Notes under the pieces: generated by a model
The model's database searches: none
What the model was told of the DNA's origin: nothing
The model's input: only the letters and a program-made list of their open reading frames with translations
Source of the DNA: DATLWN01 sp963764315
Lineage (GTDB): Bacteria > Pseudomonadota > Zetaproteobacteria > Mariprofundales > Mariprofundaceae
Assembly (NCBI GenBank): GCA_963764315.1
Contig: CAVXSB010000002.1
Location: forward strand, 62,001-126,000
Length of the DNA stretch: 64,000 bases
Direction: 5' to 3'
Translations under genes and position numbers: made by a program
Part shown: positions 44,276 to 52,990 of the stretch, piece after piece
How positions within the stretch are numbered: position 1 is the first letter of the stretch
How the letters are laid out: every line of letters begins with the position of its first letter

Positions 44276-44945
44276 GCATCAATGAGGTGCAGAACGCGTG
44301 CATCGGCGTCAGGCGGCCGATATTGTCGCGGATGGCCGCGATGCCTTCGATCCCTAGCTGCCGCCGCTCGCTGTCCCCGGCCTCGATCCACGATTCGATC
44401 TTGGGCGCGTCGATTTCCAGGTGAAACTGCAGGCCGTACTGGCAGCTGCCAAGCCGGAAGGCCTGGCTCGGTACGTTCGGGTGATGGGCCAGGAGCTGGC
44501 CATCTTCCGGCAGACTGAAGGTCTCGCCATGCCACTGGAACACACACAGTCCGGCCTCGGGCAGGGGCGAGAACAACGGGTCGGCGCCGGAGGCCGGGGT
44601 CGGGAATACCGGGAACCAGCCGAGCTCCCATACCGGGGCAGGCGTAATGCGGCCACCGCCGGCCCGGGCCAGTAGCTGGGCGCCGAGGCAGATGCCGAGC
44701 ACCGGAAAGTCCTCGCTGATGGCTCGCTCCAGCAAGGCAAGCTCGGCCGCGATATGGGGCAGGTGCCCATCGTTGGCCGATTGCGGCCCGCCCATGACGA
44801 TCAGGCCGTCGTAGCCATCCAGCGAGGAGGGTACGGATTCGTCCTGCGCATGGCATACCACCATGGTGTGACCGGCATCGGTCAGCAGCTCGGCCAGCTT
44901 GGCCGCCGGCTCGATGGGCAGGTGCTGTACGACCAAAAAATCCAT
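44232..44945 (-). CDS. Class I glutamine amidotransferase-like protein
   Basis: A 237-residue cytoplasmic protein of the GMP-synthase-like amidotransferase family. It has DGLIVMGGPQSANDG, the nucleophile elbow VLGICLGAQLLARAGGG near residue 84 and the catalytic His-Glu pair in LQFHLEIDAPKIESW near residue 175. The family hydrolyses glutamine or, as in gamma-Glu peptidases, gamma-glutamyl bonds. The partner enzyme is not present here. It converges on the ammonium transporter gene, so a nitrogen-related role is possible but not shown. Confidence 0.85.
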   Translation of the reverse strand: MDFLVVQHLPIEPAAKLAELLTDAGHTMVVCHAQDESVPSSLDGYDGLIVMGGPQSANDGHLPHIAAELALLERAISEDFPVLGICLGAQLLARAGGGRITPAPVWELGWFPVFPTPASGADPLFSPLPEAGLCVFQWHGETFSLPEDGQLLAHHPNVPSQAFRLGSCQYGLQFHLEIDAPKIESWIEAGDSERRQLGIEGIAAIRDNIGRLTPMHAFCTSLMLAWLDLAQTRRTSS

Positions 44946-44986
44946 TGCTCTAGCTTACCACCGTTGCCTCATGGTACAACGCAGGC

Positions 44987-45949
44987 ATGCATGATGATGG
45001 AAGCAGATTGGCCGGCATGTTGCGCCGGGTGGCGCGTGGCAGGCATGGGCACGAGCATCTCGATACGGATGAGGCGCGCATCGCCTTCACGGCCCTGCTG
45101 CATGCGGATGCCGATCCGCTGCAGCTCGGCGCCTTTCTGATCGCCCAGCGCATGAAGGGCGAGACGCCGGCAGAGATCGCCGGCTTCGTACAGGCTGCCC
45201 GTGCCCACATCCCCGGTTTCGGCGAGGCGGGTCTTCCCGATGCCGTCGATCTTCCCTGTTATGCCGGCAAACGCCGCGCCGCCCCCCTGCATCTGGCGGC
45301 GGCCCTGCAGGCACGCGATGCCGGCATGCGCATCCTTGTACACGGCGTGGCCCATATCGATGGGCGGCTCAGCGCCTGGCCGGTGCTCGAGGCTGCCGGT
45401 GTGGCCCGGGCTACGGGGCTCGCCGAGGCAGGATCGCTGCTCGCGCGTCAGGGCATTGCCTATATCGACCTGGCCGAACTCTGTCCGCCGCTGCATCGCA
45501 TCTACGGCCTGCGCCCACGCCTCGGGGTGCGCTCGTTCGCCAACTCGGTGGCGCGCCTGCTCAATCCGCTCGCCTGTGCGGGGCAACTCAATGGGGTTTT
45601 CCACACCCCCTATGTCGACAAGATGGCCGAGGCCAACGCCCTTTTGGGCCAGTCGCGATCGCTGGTGTTCATGGGGGCGGAGGGGGAGCCGGAGCTGTAC
45701 GCCGAGCGGCAGAAGCTCGTGGCCGCCCAGATCGAAGACGACATTCTCAAGCTCGAGCTGGCGGACATGGGCAGCGAAGCCTATCCGCGGGAGCGTCAGT
45801 CTCCGGCCGCCGTCGCGGCGCGCTTCGCGTCTATACTGCAGGGGGACATGGACGGGCGCGAGGCGGCAACCCTGAAGCGTATGCATGCCGCCCTGCGCTG
45901 GGCCGCCGGCGGAGCACTGCCGGCGGACTGGCATGTCCGGGAGGCCTGA
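44987..45949 (+). CDS. ybiB: YbiB/TrpD2-type nucleic-acid-binding protein of the glycosyltransferase family 3 fold
   Basis: A 320-residue protein resembling anthranilate phosphoribosyltransferase: an N-terminal helical domain (EARIAFTALLHADADPLQLGAFLIAQRMKGETPAEIAGF in pieces), then PCYAGKRRAAPLHLAAALQARDAGMRILVHGVAHIDGR, where the PRPP motif is replaced. TrpD2/YbiB proteins bind nucleic acids and are DNA-damage related; they do not make tryptophan. It is followed 1 base after the stop by the DJ-1 family gene. Confidence 0.8.
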   Translation: MHDDGSRLAGMLRRVARGRHGHEHLDTDEARIAFTALLHADADPLQLGAFLIAQRMKGETPAEIAGFVQAARAHIPGFGEAGLPDAVDLPCYAGKRRAAPLHLAAALQARDAGMRILVHGVAHIDGRLSAWPVLEAAGVARATGLAEAGSLLARQGIAYIDLAELCPPLHRIYGLRPRLGVRSFANSVARLLNPLACAGQLNGVFHTPYVDKMAEANALLGQSRSLVFMGAEGEPELYAERQKLVAAQIEDDILKLELADMGSEAYPRERQSPAAVAARFASILQGDMDGREAATLKRMHAALRWAAGGALPADWHVREA

Positions 45950-45950
45950 G

Positions 45951-46508
45951 ATGACCAGGGTAGTGGTGCCGTTCACCGAGGGATTCGAGGAGATCGAATG
46001 CGTGGCCGTCGTCGACATCCTGCGCCGGGCCGGCGTGGAGGTGTGCCTGGCCAGCCTTGATGGCGGGCCGGTCACCGGGCGCTCGGGTATCACCGTGAAT
46101 CCGGATGCAGCCCTGGCTGCGGTCAAGGGCGGGGATTGGGACATGGTCGTGCTTCCCGGCGGCTTGCCGAATGCGCAGTTGCTGCGTGACGACGCGAACG
46201 TGAAGGCGGTAGTCACAAGATTGCGTGAGCAACGCAAATCGGTGGCGGCGATCTGCGCGGCACCTGCGGCGCTGGCCGCCTACGGAATCTTGGCAGGCCG
46301 GCGCGTGACCTCCCATCCCGGCGTCGAGGCCGAGCTGCGGGAGCGGGAGCCGTCCGCCTTGTATGTCGACGATGCGGTGGTAGAGGACGATTTCCTCGTT
46401 ACCAGCCGTGGTGCCGGCACGGCCGTGCCCTTCGCCCTGCGCCTCGTCGCACGCCTGTGCGGCCAGGAGCGCGCCGATCAGGTACGCGATTCCATCGTCG
46501 CCCCGTAA
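45951..46508 (+). CDS. DJ-1/PfpI family protein (YajL-like)
   Basis: A 185-residue protein of the DJ-1 superfamily: TRVVVPFTEGFEEIECVAVVDILRRAGV with the conserved Glu near residue 13, VVLPGGLPNAQLLRDD, the nucleophile elbow VAAICAAPAALAAYG with Cys near residue 100, and HPGVEAEL. Roles include covalent chaperone, glyoxalase or oxidative stress response; which applies cannot be told. It marks the left edge of the accessory island that follows. Confidence 0.88.
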   Translation: MTRVVVPFTEGFEEIECVAVVDILRRAGVEVCLASLDGGPVTGRSGITVNPDAALAAVKGGDWDMVVLPGGLPNAQLLRDDANVKAVVTRLREQRKSVAAICAAPAALAAYGILAGRRVTSHPGVEAELREREPSALYVDDAVVEDDFLVTSRGAGTAVPFALRLVARLCGQERADQVRDSIVAP

Positions 46509-46921
46509 GCAATGCTCGTGGCGGTATCTGACCGTCTTAGTCCGGCCATAAGTGGACGCTCACATGCGTCTATAAAATCAGTAGTGATTCATCCATGTTC
46601 AACCTGTCACGTGATACTGGAGGGCGATAGGCTGTGCGGCAAGAAACATACCTCCATTTGAGAAGCTAGGTTCTTTTGTCGCCATGTTCTTGCTTGATGA
46701 CATCTGCCTCTCCTCGGCGGAAATACTAACTACAAATCGGCCCTGATTAAGGAGAGCTGGTCACCTCTGGTAAATTGGTGTCTGGACAACTTCCAGTCTG
46801 CCAGAAACGTTGGGAACTCAGGCCTTCTTTCTTGTCTTGAAAAAAGTTAACCGGACAGTAGTGAGTTAAGTTGATAAAATTCACGGCGCTATTAGAAAGG
46901 TTTGGGTCGGGGAGGCTTAAC
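46509..46921. other. Intergenic, lower-GC edge of the accessory island
   Basis: About 410 bases without a convincing gene. GC falls clearly below that of the region to the left. At 46844-46873 there is the stretch AAAAAAGTTAACCGGACAGT followed by AGTGAGTTAA, which resembles the terminal region of some IS4-type insertion sequences; no transposase is seen. GGGGAGG at 46909-46915 belongs to the next small gene. Confidence 0.35.
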
Positions 46922-47044
46922 ATGAATCGATTTTCCATATTGGCAACTGCAATCGCAGTACTTGGTTTGTCCAGCTGTGCCTTAATAATCGATGAATCAC
47001 ATCAGGTGCTTTCTGTGGTCTTTCCAAATGTGAAATGCGCTTAA
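46922..47044 (+). CDS. Very small predicted lipoprotein (40 aa)
   Basis: The frame from ATG 46922 to TAA 47042-47044 codes MNRFSILATAIAVLGLSSCAL in its first half, a clear lipoprotein signal with lipobox LSSC and Cys19. The mature part is only 22 residues (IIDESHQVLSVV...KCA) with one more cysteine. GGGGAGG lies 6 bases before the ATG. It could be an entericidin-type or regulatory lipoprotein, or a truncated remnant; the next gene follows after 67 bases. Confidence 0.55.
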   Translation: MNRFSILATAIAVLGLSSCALIIDESHQVLSVVFPNVKCA

Positions 47045-47111
47045 CTGCACAATGACCAATATAAAGGCACATGCTAATTTGGTCGTAAATCCTTAAGCCC
47101 AGGAGAAAGCA

Positions 47112-48872
47112 TTGCTCGAGTTTCCTGAACTTCCGCTTGATCATCCGGATTCGGATCTTGAGAAGATGCTTGTCAGGGAGCATGTGCGAATACTGTTCGA
47201 AAAGCAGAAGGGTGGGCTTCCCGGCATCCTTGTCATGCTGGCTAGCCTGCTGGCGGCTTATCGGCAGGTGGCAATCGGTTCACTTCTGGCCTGGTCGACC
47301 ATAGTATTAATGATCGGTCTGTTTCAGGCATTTTGGATGTACCTCTATTTTTCGGGTCGCCGTAGGTACGGGCCGCTGGTATGGGCGCGCGGCCTGAGCA
47401 TCTTGTCCGCGATGCTCGCGTTTTCGATGTCGTCGGTTGCATGGCTGTTTCTCGATAACGCTTCGACATGGACGATACTGTTGGTCACTGCGTTCATCGT
47501 GTTCCCGACCTTCGGTTCGATCGTCTTTGCTGCATCCTATCTACCGATCCATATCGGTTGGACGGTATTCTCGGTAGCTCCGTTGGGGATTTACTATGCG
47601 ATGTCCGATAGGGTCGATCTTGTCCTTTTCGGTTATGCCCTTCTTTTTGGCATCGCCCCCTCTGTCATATGGTTCGGGTTTGTTGTCTCCAAGGAATTCG
47701 CGCAGTCGTTGAAGATGCGCTATGAAAACATAAGGCTTGTTGAAGAGTTACAGATTCAGAAGAGGCTTGCCGATAAGGCCTATTTGGATAAATCTCGCTT
47801 TCTTGCTGCCGCCAGCCATGATCTCAGACAACCGAATCAGGCATTGGGGCTCTTTCTTGAGTCCCTCGATCACCTGGAGTCGGATTCCGATAAACGGAAG
47901 ATCATCTCGAAGGCGAAGCAGGCCTTTGCTGCGATGCGAAACCTGTTGGATCAGCTCCTCGATATATCCAAACTGGATGCGCAGACGATCCGGCCGGAAA
48001 TGCGTGCCATCAGGCTACAGCCGCTTCTGCATGCATTGACCATGGAGCACATCGAGTTGGCCGAACTCAAGGGCCTGGAATTGCGCTTGCGACCGACTGA
48101 CGCCATCGTCATGGCAGATCCGCTGCTCCTGAACCGGATTCTCTCGAACCTCTTATCCAATGCGATCCGGTATACCAAACATGGGGGTGTGCTGCTGGGT
48201 GTCCGTCGGCGTGGAAGCCATTGGCGTATTCAGGTTTGTGACACCGGGGTTGGCATTGCTTCTGAAGAGCAGGAAACCATCTTTCAGGAATTCATGCAGC
48301 TGGATAATCCGGAGCGTGATCGGGAGAAGGGGCTGGGCCTGGGTCTGGCCATCGTGCGAAGGCTAGCACGCATGATGGGTACGGAGATTATGCTCAGTTC
48401 CGTTCCCGGGCGCGGAAGCCGCTTTTTCTTCGAGGTCGCAGAGGGTGATGCGGCAAACCTGCGGGCAAAAGAGCCGGGTGGAACGCCCGACGATGTCGTT
48501 GTCGTTGATGGGCTGAAGATTGCCGTTATCGACGACGATAAAACTGCCAGCGAGGGGATGACGACGCTTTTGAAGGTATGGAAGGCAGAGGTCCATACCT
48601 TCGCCTCGGGCGAGCTTTGTATGAGTTTTTTGCGCAGTGAGGCATGGGAGCCGGATGTGCTGATCGTCGACTATCGCCTTCGCGGCAAGGAAACGGGTTT
48701 GACTGCTATCGAGTCCATTCGCCGCTTTCTGGAAAGGGATGTTCCGGCGATGATCGTCACCGGAGATACGGGACACGATCATCGGATTCTCGACGCTGAT
48801 ATGAACGTCGCCCTGTTGCACAAGCCGATCGCACCGGAAGAGCTCAAAGGTTTTCTCAACAAGGTTCGCTGA
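47112..48872 (+). CDS. Hybrid sensor histidine kinase with C-terminal receiver domain
   Basis: A 586-residue membrane kinase with a TTG start (AGGAGAA 7 bases upstream). About six hydrophobic helices span residues 35-200, with no large periplasmic loop, so it senses within or at the membrane. The dimerisation box AAASHDLRQPNQALGLFLE puts the phosphoryl His near residue 236; N-box LSNLLSNAIRYTKHGG near 345; G-boxes DTGVGI and KGLGLGLAIVRRLARMMG follow. The receiver domain (about 470-586) has IAVIDDDK and acceptor Asp in VLIVDYRLRG near 518. It converges on a NarL-type regulator gene, its likely partner, and stands next to the RiPP cluster. Confidence 0.92.
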   Translation: MLEFPELPLDHPDSDLEKMLVREHVRILFEKQKGGLPGILVMLASLLAAYRQVAIGSLLAWSTIVLMIGLFQAFWMYLYFSGRRRYGPLVWARGLSILSAMLAFSMSSVAWLFLDNASTWTILLVTAFIVFPTFGSIVFAASYLPIHIGWTVFSVAPLGIYYAMSDRVDLVLFGYALLFGIAPSVIWFGFVVSKEFAQSLKMRYENIRLVEELQIQKRLADKAYLDKSRFLAAASHDLRQPNQALGLFLESLDHLESDSDKRKIISKAKQAFAAMRNLLDQLLDISKLDAQTIRPEMRAIRLQPLLHALTMEHIELAELKGLELRLRPTDAIVMADPLLLNRILSNLLSNAIRYTKHGGVLLGVRRRGSHWRIQVCDTGVGIASEEQETIFQEFMQLDNPERDREKGLGLGLAIVRRLARMMGTEIMLSSVPGRGSRFFFEVAEGDAANLRAKEPGGTPDDVVVVDGLKIAVIDDDKTASEGMTTLLKVWKAEVHTFASGELCMSFLRSEAWEPDVLIVDYRLRGKETGLTAIESIRRFLERDVPAMIVTGDTGHDHRILDADMNVALLHKPIAPEELKGFLNKVR

Positions 48873-48915
48873 TGCACTCGGGGGGAGATGCTGGCCTAAA
48901 TTAATAGGCGTCTTT

Positions 48916-49545
48916 CTAGAGAATGCCTCTTTCGATCGCGTGATTGACCGCTTGGCTCCTGTTTCTGGCGTCAAGGACCGTGAAAATCCGCCGCACATGG
49001 GCCTTGACCGTGGACTCGCTCAGATTCAGCTGATGGGCGATGTTCTTGTTCTGTTCCCCTTTCTGGAGCAGCCGCAGGATCTCCATCTGTCTTGGGGTGA
49101 GGGGGTTTTCATTGCCCGACTCGCCGCCGGGGTTCTGGTAGGCGACGAGCAGTTGTTCCGGCAGATAGACGCCGCCGTTCAGCACCAGCTTCAGCGCCGA
49201 CAGCATGACATCCGCCGAGGTGGTTTTGGGTATGAAGCCCTTGGCTCCCAGCTCGATCGCACTGGATATCTGGTGAGAGCCCTCGTCCGCCGAGACCATA
49301 ATGATGGGCACATCGGGAACGACTTTCCGTAGTGCCTTGATTGCGGACATGCCGCTGATTCCCGGCATATCGATATCCATCAGGATCATATCCAGATCAC
49401 CGTTCTGCTCGGCGAGCCGAATGGCGTGCTCGCTGTTATTGGCCTGGATAATGGTCGGTATCTGATCGTCGAGCCTCAACAGCAACAGGCTCAGGCTTTC
49501 GCGAAACAGCGTGTGGTCATCCGCGATGAGTATTTTCAACGACAC
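48916..49545 (-). CDS. NarL/LuxR family response regulator
   Basis: A 209-residue regulator. The receiver domain starts KILIADDHTLFRESLSLLLLR, with phospho-Asp in MILMDIDMPGISGM and Lys in GFIPKTTSAD. The C-terminal LuxR-type helix-turn-helix reads PLTPRQMEILRLLQKGEQ and LNLSESTVKAHVRRIF. The GTG at 49543-49545 is chosen as start; TTG 49539 and an upstream ATG at 49578 are alternatives. It is divergent from the RiPP precursor gene with a 190-base gap, so it is a good candidate for controlling it with the hybrid kinase. Confidence 0.9.
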   Translation of the reverse strand: MSLKILIADDHTLFRESLSLLLLRLDDQIPTIIQANNSEHAIRLAEQNGDLDMILMDIDMPGISGMSAIKALRKVVPDVPIIMVSADEGSHQISSAIELGAKGFIPKTTSADVMLSALKLVLNGGVYLPEQLLVAYQNPGGESGNENPLTPRQMEILRLLQKGEQNKNIAHQLNLSESTVKAHVRRIFTVLDARNRSQAVNHAIERGIL

Positions 49546-49593
49546 ACCCCTGAAAAGATTGTTTCTAATACAGATCAAGGCATTGGGCCAGTT

Positions 49594-49605
49594 ATCCGAT
49601 CGGAT
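49594..49605. promoter_or_regulatory. 12-bp palindrome in the regulator/precursor intergenic region
   Basis: ATCCGATCGGAT is a perfect palindrome about 50 bases from the regulator start and 130 bases from the precursor start. Its position between the two divergent genes suggests an operator for the NarL-type regulator, but the NarL half-site consensus is not evident. Confidence 0.35.
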
Positions 49606-49664
49606 TAAGCCGAATTACCGACTGGCAGGGATTGCAAGTTTGCCTCAATACTTTTCGCCGGAAG

Positions 49665-49683
49665 GGAGGCCGATCTCGCCTCC
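49665..49683 (+). promoter_or_regulatory. Small hairpin in the precursor leader
   Basis: GGAGGC/GCCTCC with a 7-base loop lies about 50 bases before the precursor ATG. It could be a 5' untranslated stem or chance; no function is assigned. Confidence 0.25.
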
Positions 49684-49734
49684 GGGCAGGGCTCAAAGAT
49701 TGGGAACTGACAACAAAATATAAAGGAGATAATC

Positions 49735-50046
49735 ATGAGCGTAGAGGAAGCGAAGCGCCTAAATAGCGATATCAAGAGCAATGCAGCGTTGGCCGAGGAG
49801 TTCAAGGGCATTAGTAATGTGGATGCACTGGTCGCCAAGGCCAACGAGAAGGGATATGACTTTTCCGCTAGTGATGTAAGAGAAGCAGCGTCGGAGAAAG
49901 CCGAGTTGAGTGACGATGAGCTGGATGCCGCAGCGGGCGGTGGCAGTGTCAATTTCATGCAATGGGGCCACGGCGGCGGCCACGGCGGCGGCCACGGCGG
50001 CGGCGGCGGCATCACTGGACATGATGTCATTGGCATTAAGTGGTGA
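49735..50046 (+). CDS. Nif11-like (NHLP) RiPP precursor peptide with Gly/His-repeat core
   Basis: A 103-residue peptide with AAAGGAG 7 bases before the ATG. Residues 1-67 form a Nif11-type leader: acidic and helical, with VEEAKRLNSDIKSN, the YDFSASDVREAA block and ELSDDELDAAAGGG, where the double-glycine cleavage site falls near residue 68-70. The core (about 33 residues) starts SVNFMQWG, continues with three GHGG units and a Gly run, and ends ITGHDVIGIKW. The next genes are a radical SAM protein and C39-type exporters, the full set for leader removal and export of such peptides. Core modification is unknown; Val, Ile, Asn and other residues could be epimerised, and the His/Gly array could bind metal. 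Confidence 0.88.
   Translation: MSVEEAKRLNSDIKSNAALAEEFKGISNVDALVAKANEKGYDFSASDVREAASEKAELSDDELDAAAGGGSVNFMQWGHGGGHGGGHGGGGGITGHDVIGIKW
49966..50010 (+). repeat. 12-bp tandem repeat in the core of the RiPP precursor
   Basis: Three exact copies of GGCCACGGCGGC lie at 49966-50001, followed by GGCGGCGGC. Each unit codes Gly-His-Gly-Gly, so a change in copy number keeps the frame and alters the core by four residues. Confidence 0.95.
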
Positions 50047-50065
50047 TAGGTGGCTTATAAGACGG

Positions 50066-50096
50066 TGGACGAGCCCTCATTATGGGGGCTCGTCCA
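50066..50096 (+). promoter_or_regulatory. Strong hairpin between precursor and radical SAM gene
   Basis: TGGACGAGCCC/GGGCTCGTCCA is an 11-bp perfect stem with a 9-base loop, 20 bases after the precursor stop. There is no T-run, so it is probably an mRNA stabiliser or partial attenuator that makes precursor mRNA exceed that of the enzymes, an arrangement common in peptide natural product operons. Confidence 0.6.
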
Positions 50097-50136
50097 GACC
50101 GAATAATTTCTGATATGGACAAACCATGACGATAAT

Positions 50137-51588
50137 ATGCGAAGGATTCGCAAATTTTTCGCCGCAAGACTGCACCCGATCGCACATCTGAAGCGTTTCT
50201 GGGAACGATACGAAGCCGATGCCTCATTCCGCGCGGCGTGCAAGGCCGATATACAGCAAGCCGTTACACGGGATGAACTGGATGTGGATCCTGACGTGAT
50301 GGCCCTGTGGACGGATCCAGATGCATCGCCAGCACTGGCGCCGGAAGATGTGGGCGATATCGCACTCTACCGTGCATATCAGGAAGCAGTCGGTGAGATG
50401 TTGGACCTGTGCTTTGTCGATGATGAATCATATCGTCCCGCTTACTCAAAATGGCGTCAAAGACAGATGATGCGACTTGCGTTTGAGGAAGGGAAAAGGC
50501 GCGCCCAGATGGCCGGGCATGCACCTTTTGCGGTGGAGCTTAGCCAAGGCTGTTCGGTGGGATGCTGGTTTTGTTGTGTTGCCGCACAACGCCTGGAGAA
50601 GACGTTTGCCTATACACCAGACAACGCCTGCTTATGGAAAGGCGTACTCCATGCCTTGAACTATATGTTCGGGCTTGCCGAGGGTGCGCAACATGGCTTT
50701 TGTTATTGGGCCACCGACCCGTTGGACAATCCCGATTACGAACGCTTCATAGATGATTACCGAGATACGATGGGGCAATTGCCGCAAACGACGACGGCGG
50801 TTGCCATGCGGGACGTGACGCGTACGCGCGCCTTGCTGGCCTGCTATGGACGGGAGCATGGAGGGCTCACGCGTCTCTGCTTTCTTGCCGCAACTTGAGC
50901 AGATCCATGAGGCGTTCTCCCCCGAAGATCTGCTGTTGACGAGGCTGGAAGTAATGACGAAGGAAGGCTTAACTAAGAAGGCGGTTGCCGGGCGTGTGCG
51001 CGAACGATTGCTCAAATATACTCCCGAGCAGGACAAGAAGCGGGACGGAATACTCCGATGAGCAAGGATCCAGTTCTTGCGTGTCCGGTTTCCTCATCAA
51101 TATGGTGAAGCGGCATGTCCAGCTTATCAGCCCATGCACGGCCACGGATCGTTGGCCGCTGGGGTATCGTGTCTATGATGAAGGCTTCTTTGAAAATGAA
51201 CACGATTTTCGGCACTTATTGGATGGCATGATACGGCGGAACATGCCTGAGGCCTTGCCTTCCGAGTGCATCGCCGCCTTCCATCCAGGCCTGCACTACG
51301 AGCGGCTTGCAATGGGTTTCCGCCTTTCCTCGCCAAAGAACCGGATCACGGGCTCGGACAAGCCTTTCTATATGGGGTGGGTCGGGGATTTGGTTCGCGA
51401 GGGATGTTATACGGCGAACGAATTGGTGCACATCTGTGTCAGCAAGGGGCTGAAGCGAGGCACAGGCCAAGCAGGGGCTGCAGGCATTGTTCGATGCCGG
51501 CATGTTGCATGATGAGCCGGGCCTGGAAGGCGGCGGCTGGCAAGCCGATGCCCAAGGCTGCCGTTGGCTGATGGGCATTGGGGCATAG
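50137..51588 (+). pseudogene. Radical SAM protein, PoyD-like peptide epimerase family, broken by three frameshifts
   Basis: The reading passes through four frames: 50137 to about 50875, then to about 51050, then to about 51456, then to TAG 51586-51588, together about 484 codons. The first part has the radical SAM motif LSQGCSVGCWFCCVAA (Cys-x3-Cys-x2-Cys), then YWATDPLDNPDYERF; the second part continues FLPQLEQIHEAFSPEDLL; the third SSSCVSGFLINMV and SPCTATDRWPLGYRVYDE; the last EAQAKQGLQALFDAGML. These fit the family annotated as RiPP maturation amino acid epimerase (PoyD-type), which turns L residues into D residues. As written no full protein can be made. All three shifts are in the same sense (+1 or -2). 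Confidence 0.7.
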
Positions 51589-51589
51589 C

Positions 51590-52990
51590 GTGCATCGTCG
51601 GGTTCCCATTCATGTTGCGGTTGGCTTTCTGCTGGCTTGTATGCCGTCAGTCGCCAGTGCAGGGGAGTTCTCCGTTCCCTCCATCCTCGCCCCAGGTGCT
51701 AGACTACAATCCCGGGATTCAAAGCTATAGGGCACGTCTGGATCGGGCCGAAGCGAAATTATCGCAGGCGCGCAGTAGCTGGTGGGAGCCGGACGTCAGC
51801 CTTTATGGTCGCTCGGGCGGGTATTTCTACCAGCAGTATACGAACGTGATCCAACAGAATCTGGATGCCCGGGTGGCGGATAAAACCGTCGGCGTTCAGG
51901 CAAGTCTGCCGATATTCAGTGGTGGGCAGACCTTGGCCAAGATCTCCGCGGCAGAAAACGAGGTGAAGGCCATGCACGCGGAACTGGTCGCGCAAACGGA
52001 ATCGGTGTTGGCGCAAACCGCCAGCGCCTATGCCGATGTCGCCATGTTCACCGCACGCGCAGGCATTGTTGACGCATGGCTCCAGGATGTCTCCATCTTG
52101 GAAAAAAACGCGCCCATGACATGCTGGCCGAACAGCGTGCCACGATCACCAATGTGGCGATGGCGGAGGAGCAATACGCGGAGGCCCAGGCACGACGGAC
52201 GGCCATCGAGAGTAGCCTGCAATCAGCGGAATACCGGTTATCCCGGCTTGTCGGCCGGAAGATCGAGTCTGCCAGCTTGCCCAAATCGCTGCCCTGGACG
52301 CTTCCCGTCGACCGCGATGCCGCCATCCGCATGGTGGCGCGCCGGAACCCCGGCATTCTCGCGGCAATATCCCGCCAGCACGAATCGGAGCAAGGGGTGC
52401 GCAAGGTCAGGGGAGCCCTGTTACCCCAAGTTTCGGTGTATGCATCCTATGAGCGCCAATTCAGTGGTGCGCGGTTCACCAATGCCAACAATTACACCGA
52501 GCAGCGGCGACTCAACATCGGTTCTTACGGCATCAAAATGACGGTGCCGTTTGAACCCGTCACGGGATACGACCGATTACGTCAGGCGCACTTACAAGTG
52601 GCCGAGCATATGGCGGACGTCGATCAGCTTCGGAACCAGATGCGCATCGAAACGATGGATACGTGGAGCCGGCTCGTGGCAGCCCGCGCGCGTTTCAGGA
52701 TCGACCGGCAGTGGCTTGAATCCGCAAAGACCGCGTTCATCGGCGCGAAACGGGAGTTCAGTCAGGGCCAGCGGAGTATGCAGGAAGTCATGATGGCCCG
52801 CAGGCAGCTCTTCAATGCGCAGACGGATCTGCTGCAGGCCGAGCATGATCGTTTCGTGGCTGTGGCCAAGCTGTTGTCTTATGTCGGGGGACTGATGCCC
52901 GAAGATGCCTCTTCATCCCTAAGGCATGTAAATTCGCATCTGAAACCCCTGGGCCGTTGGAGGGATTCCATCCTTGAGCATTTTCAATAA
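51590..52990 (+). pseudogene. TolC-family outer membrane protein of the RiPP export system, two frameshifts
   Basis: A GTG at 51590 begins a signal peptide (HRRVPIHVAVGFLLACMPSVASAGE). The frame changes near 51700 to VLDYNPGIQSYRARLDRAEAKLSQARSSWWEPDV in pieces, the first efflux repeat, and again near 52103 in a run of seven A to KRAHDMLAEQRATITNVAMAEEQY and the second repeat. It ends at 52990, overlapping the next gene. The whole would be about 466 residues. It would carry the mature peptide across the outer membrane with the HlyD-like protein and the ABC exporters. Confidence 0.75.

Noticed and set aside
46747..46938. A 63-codon leftward frame in the island edge
   Set aside because: It runs over the ribosome binding site and start of the small lipoprotein gene and has no recognisable features; part of its sequence is the possible insertion-sequence end.
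49966..50010. CRISPR-like or other repeat array
   Set aside because: The units are contiguous 12-mers inside a coding frame with no spacers; it is a coding tandem repeat.
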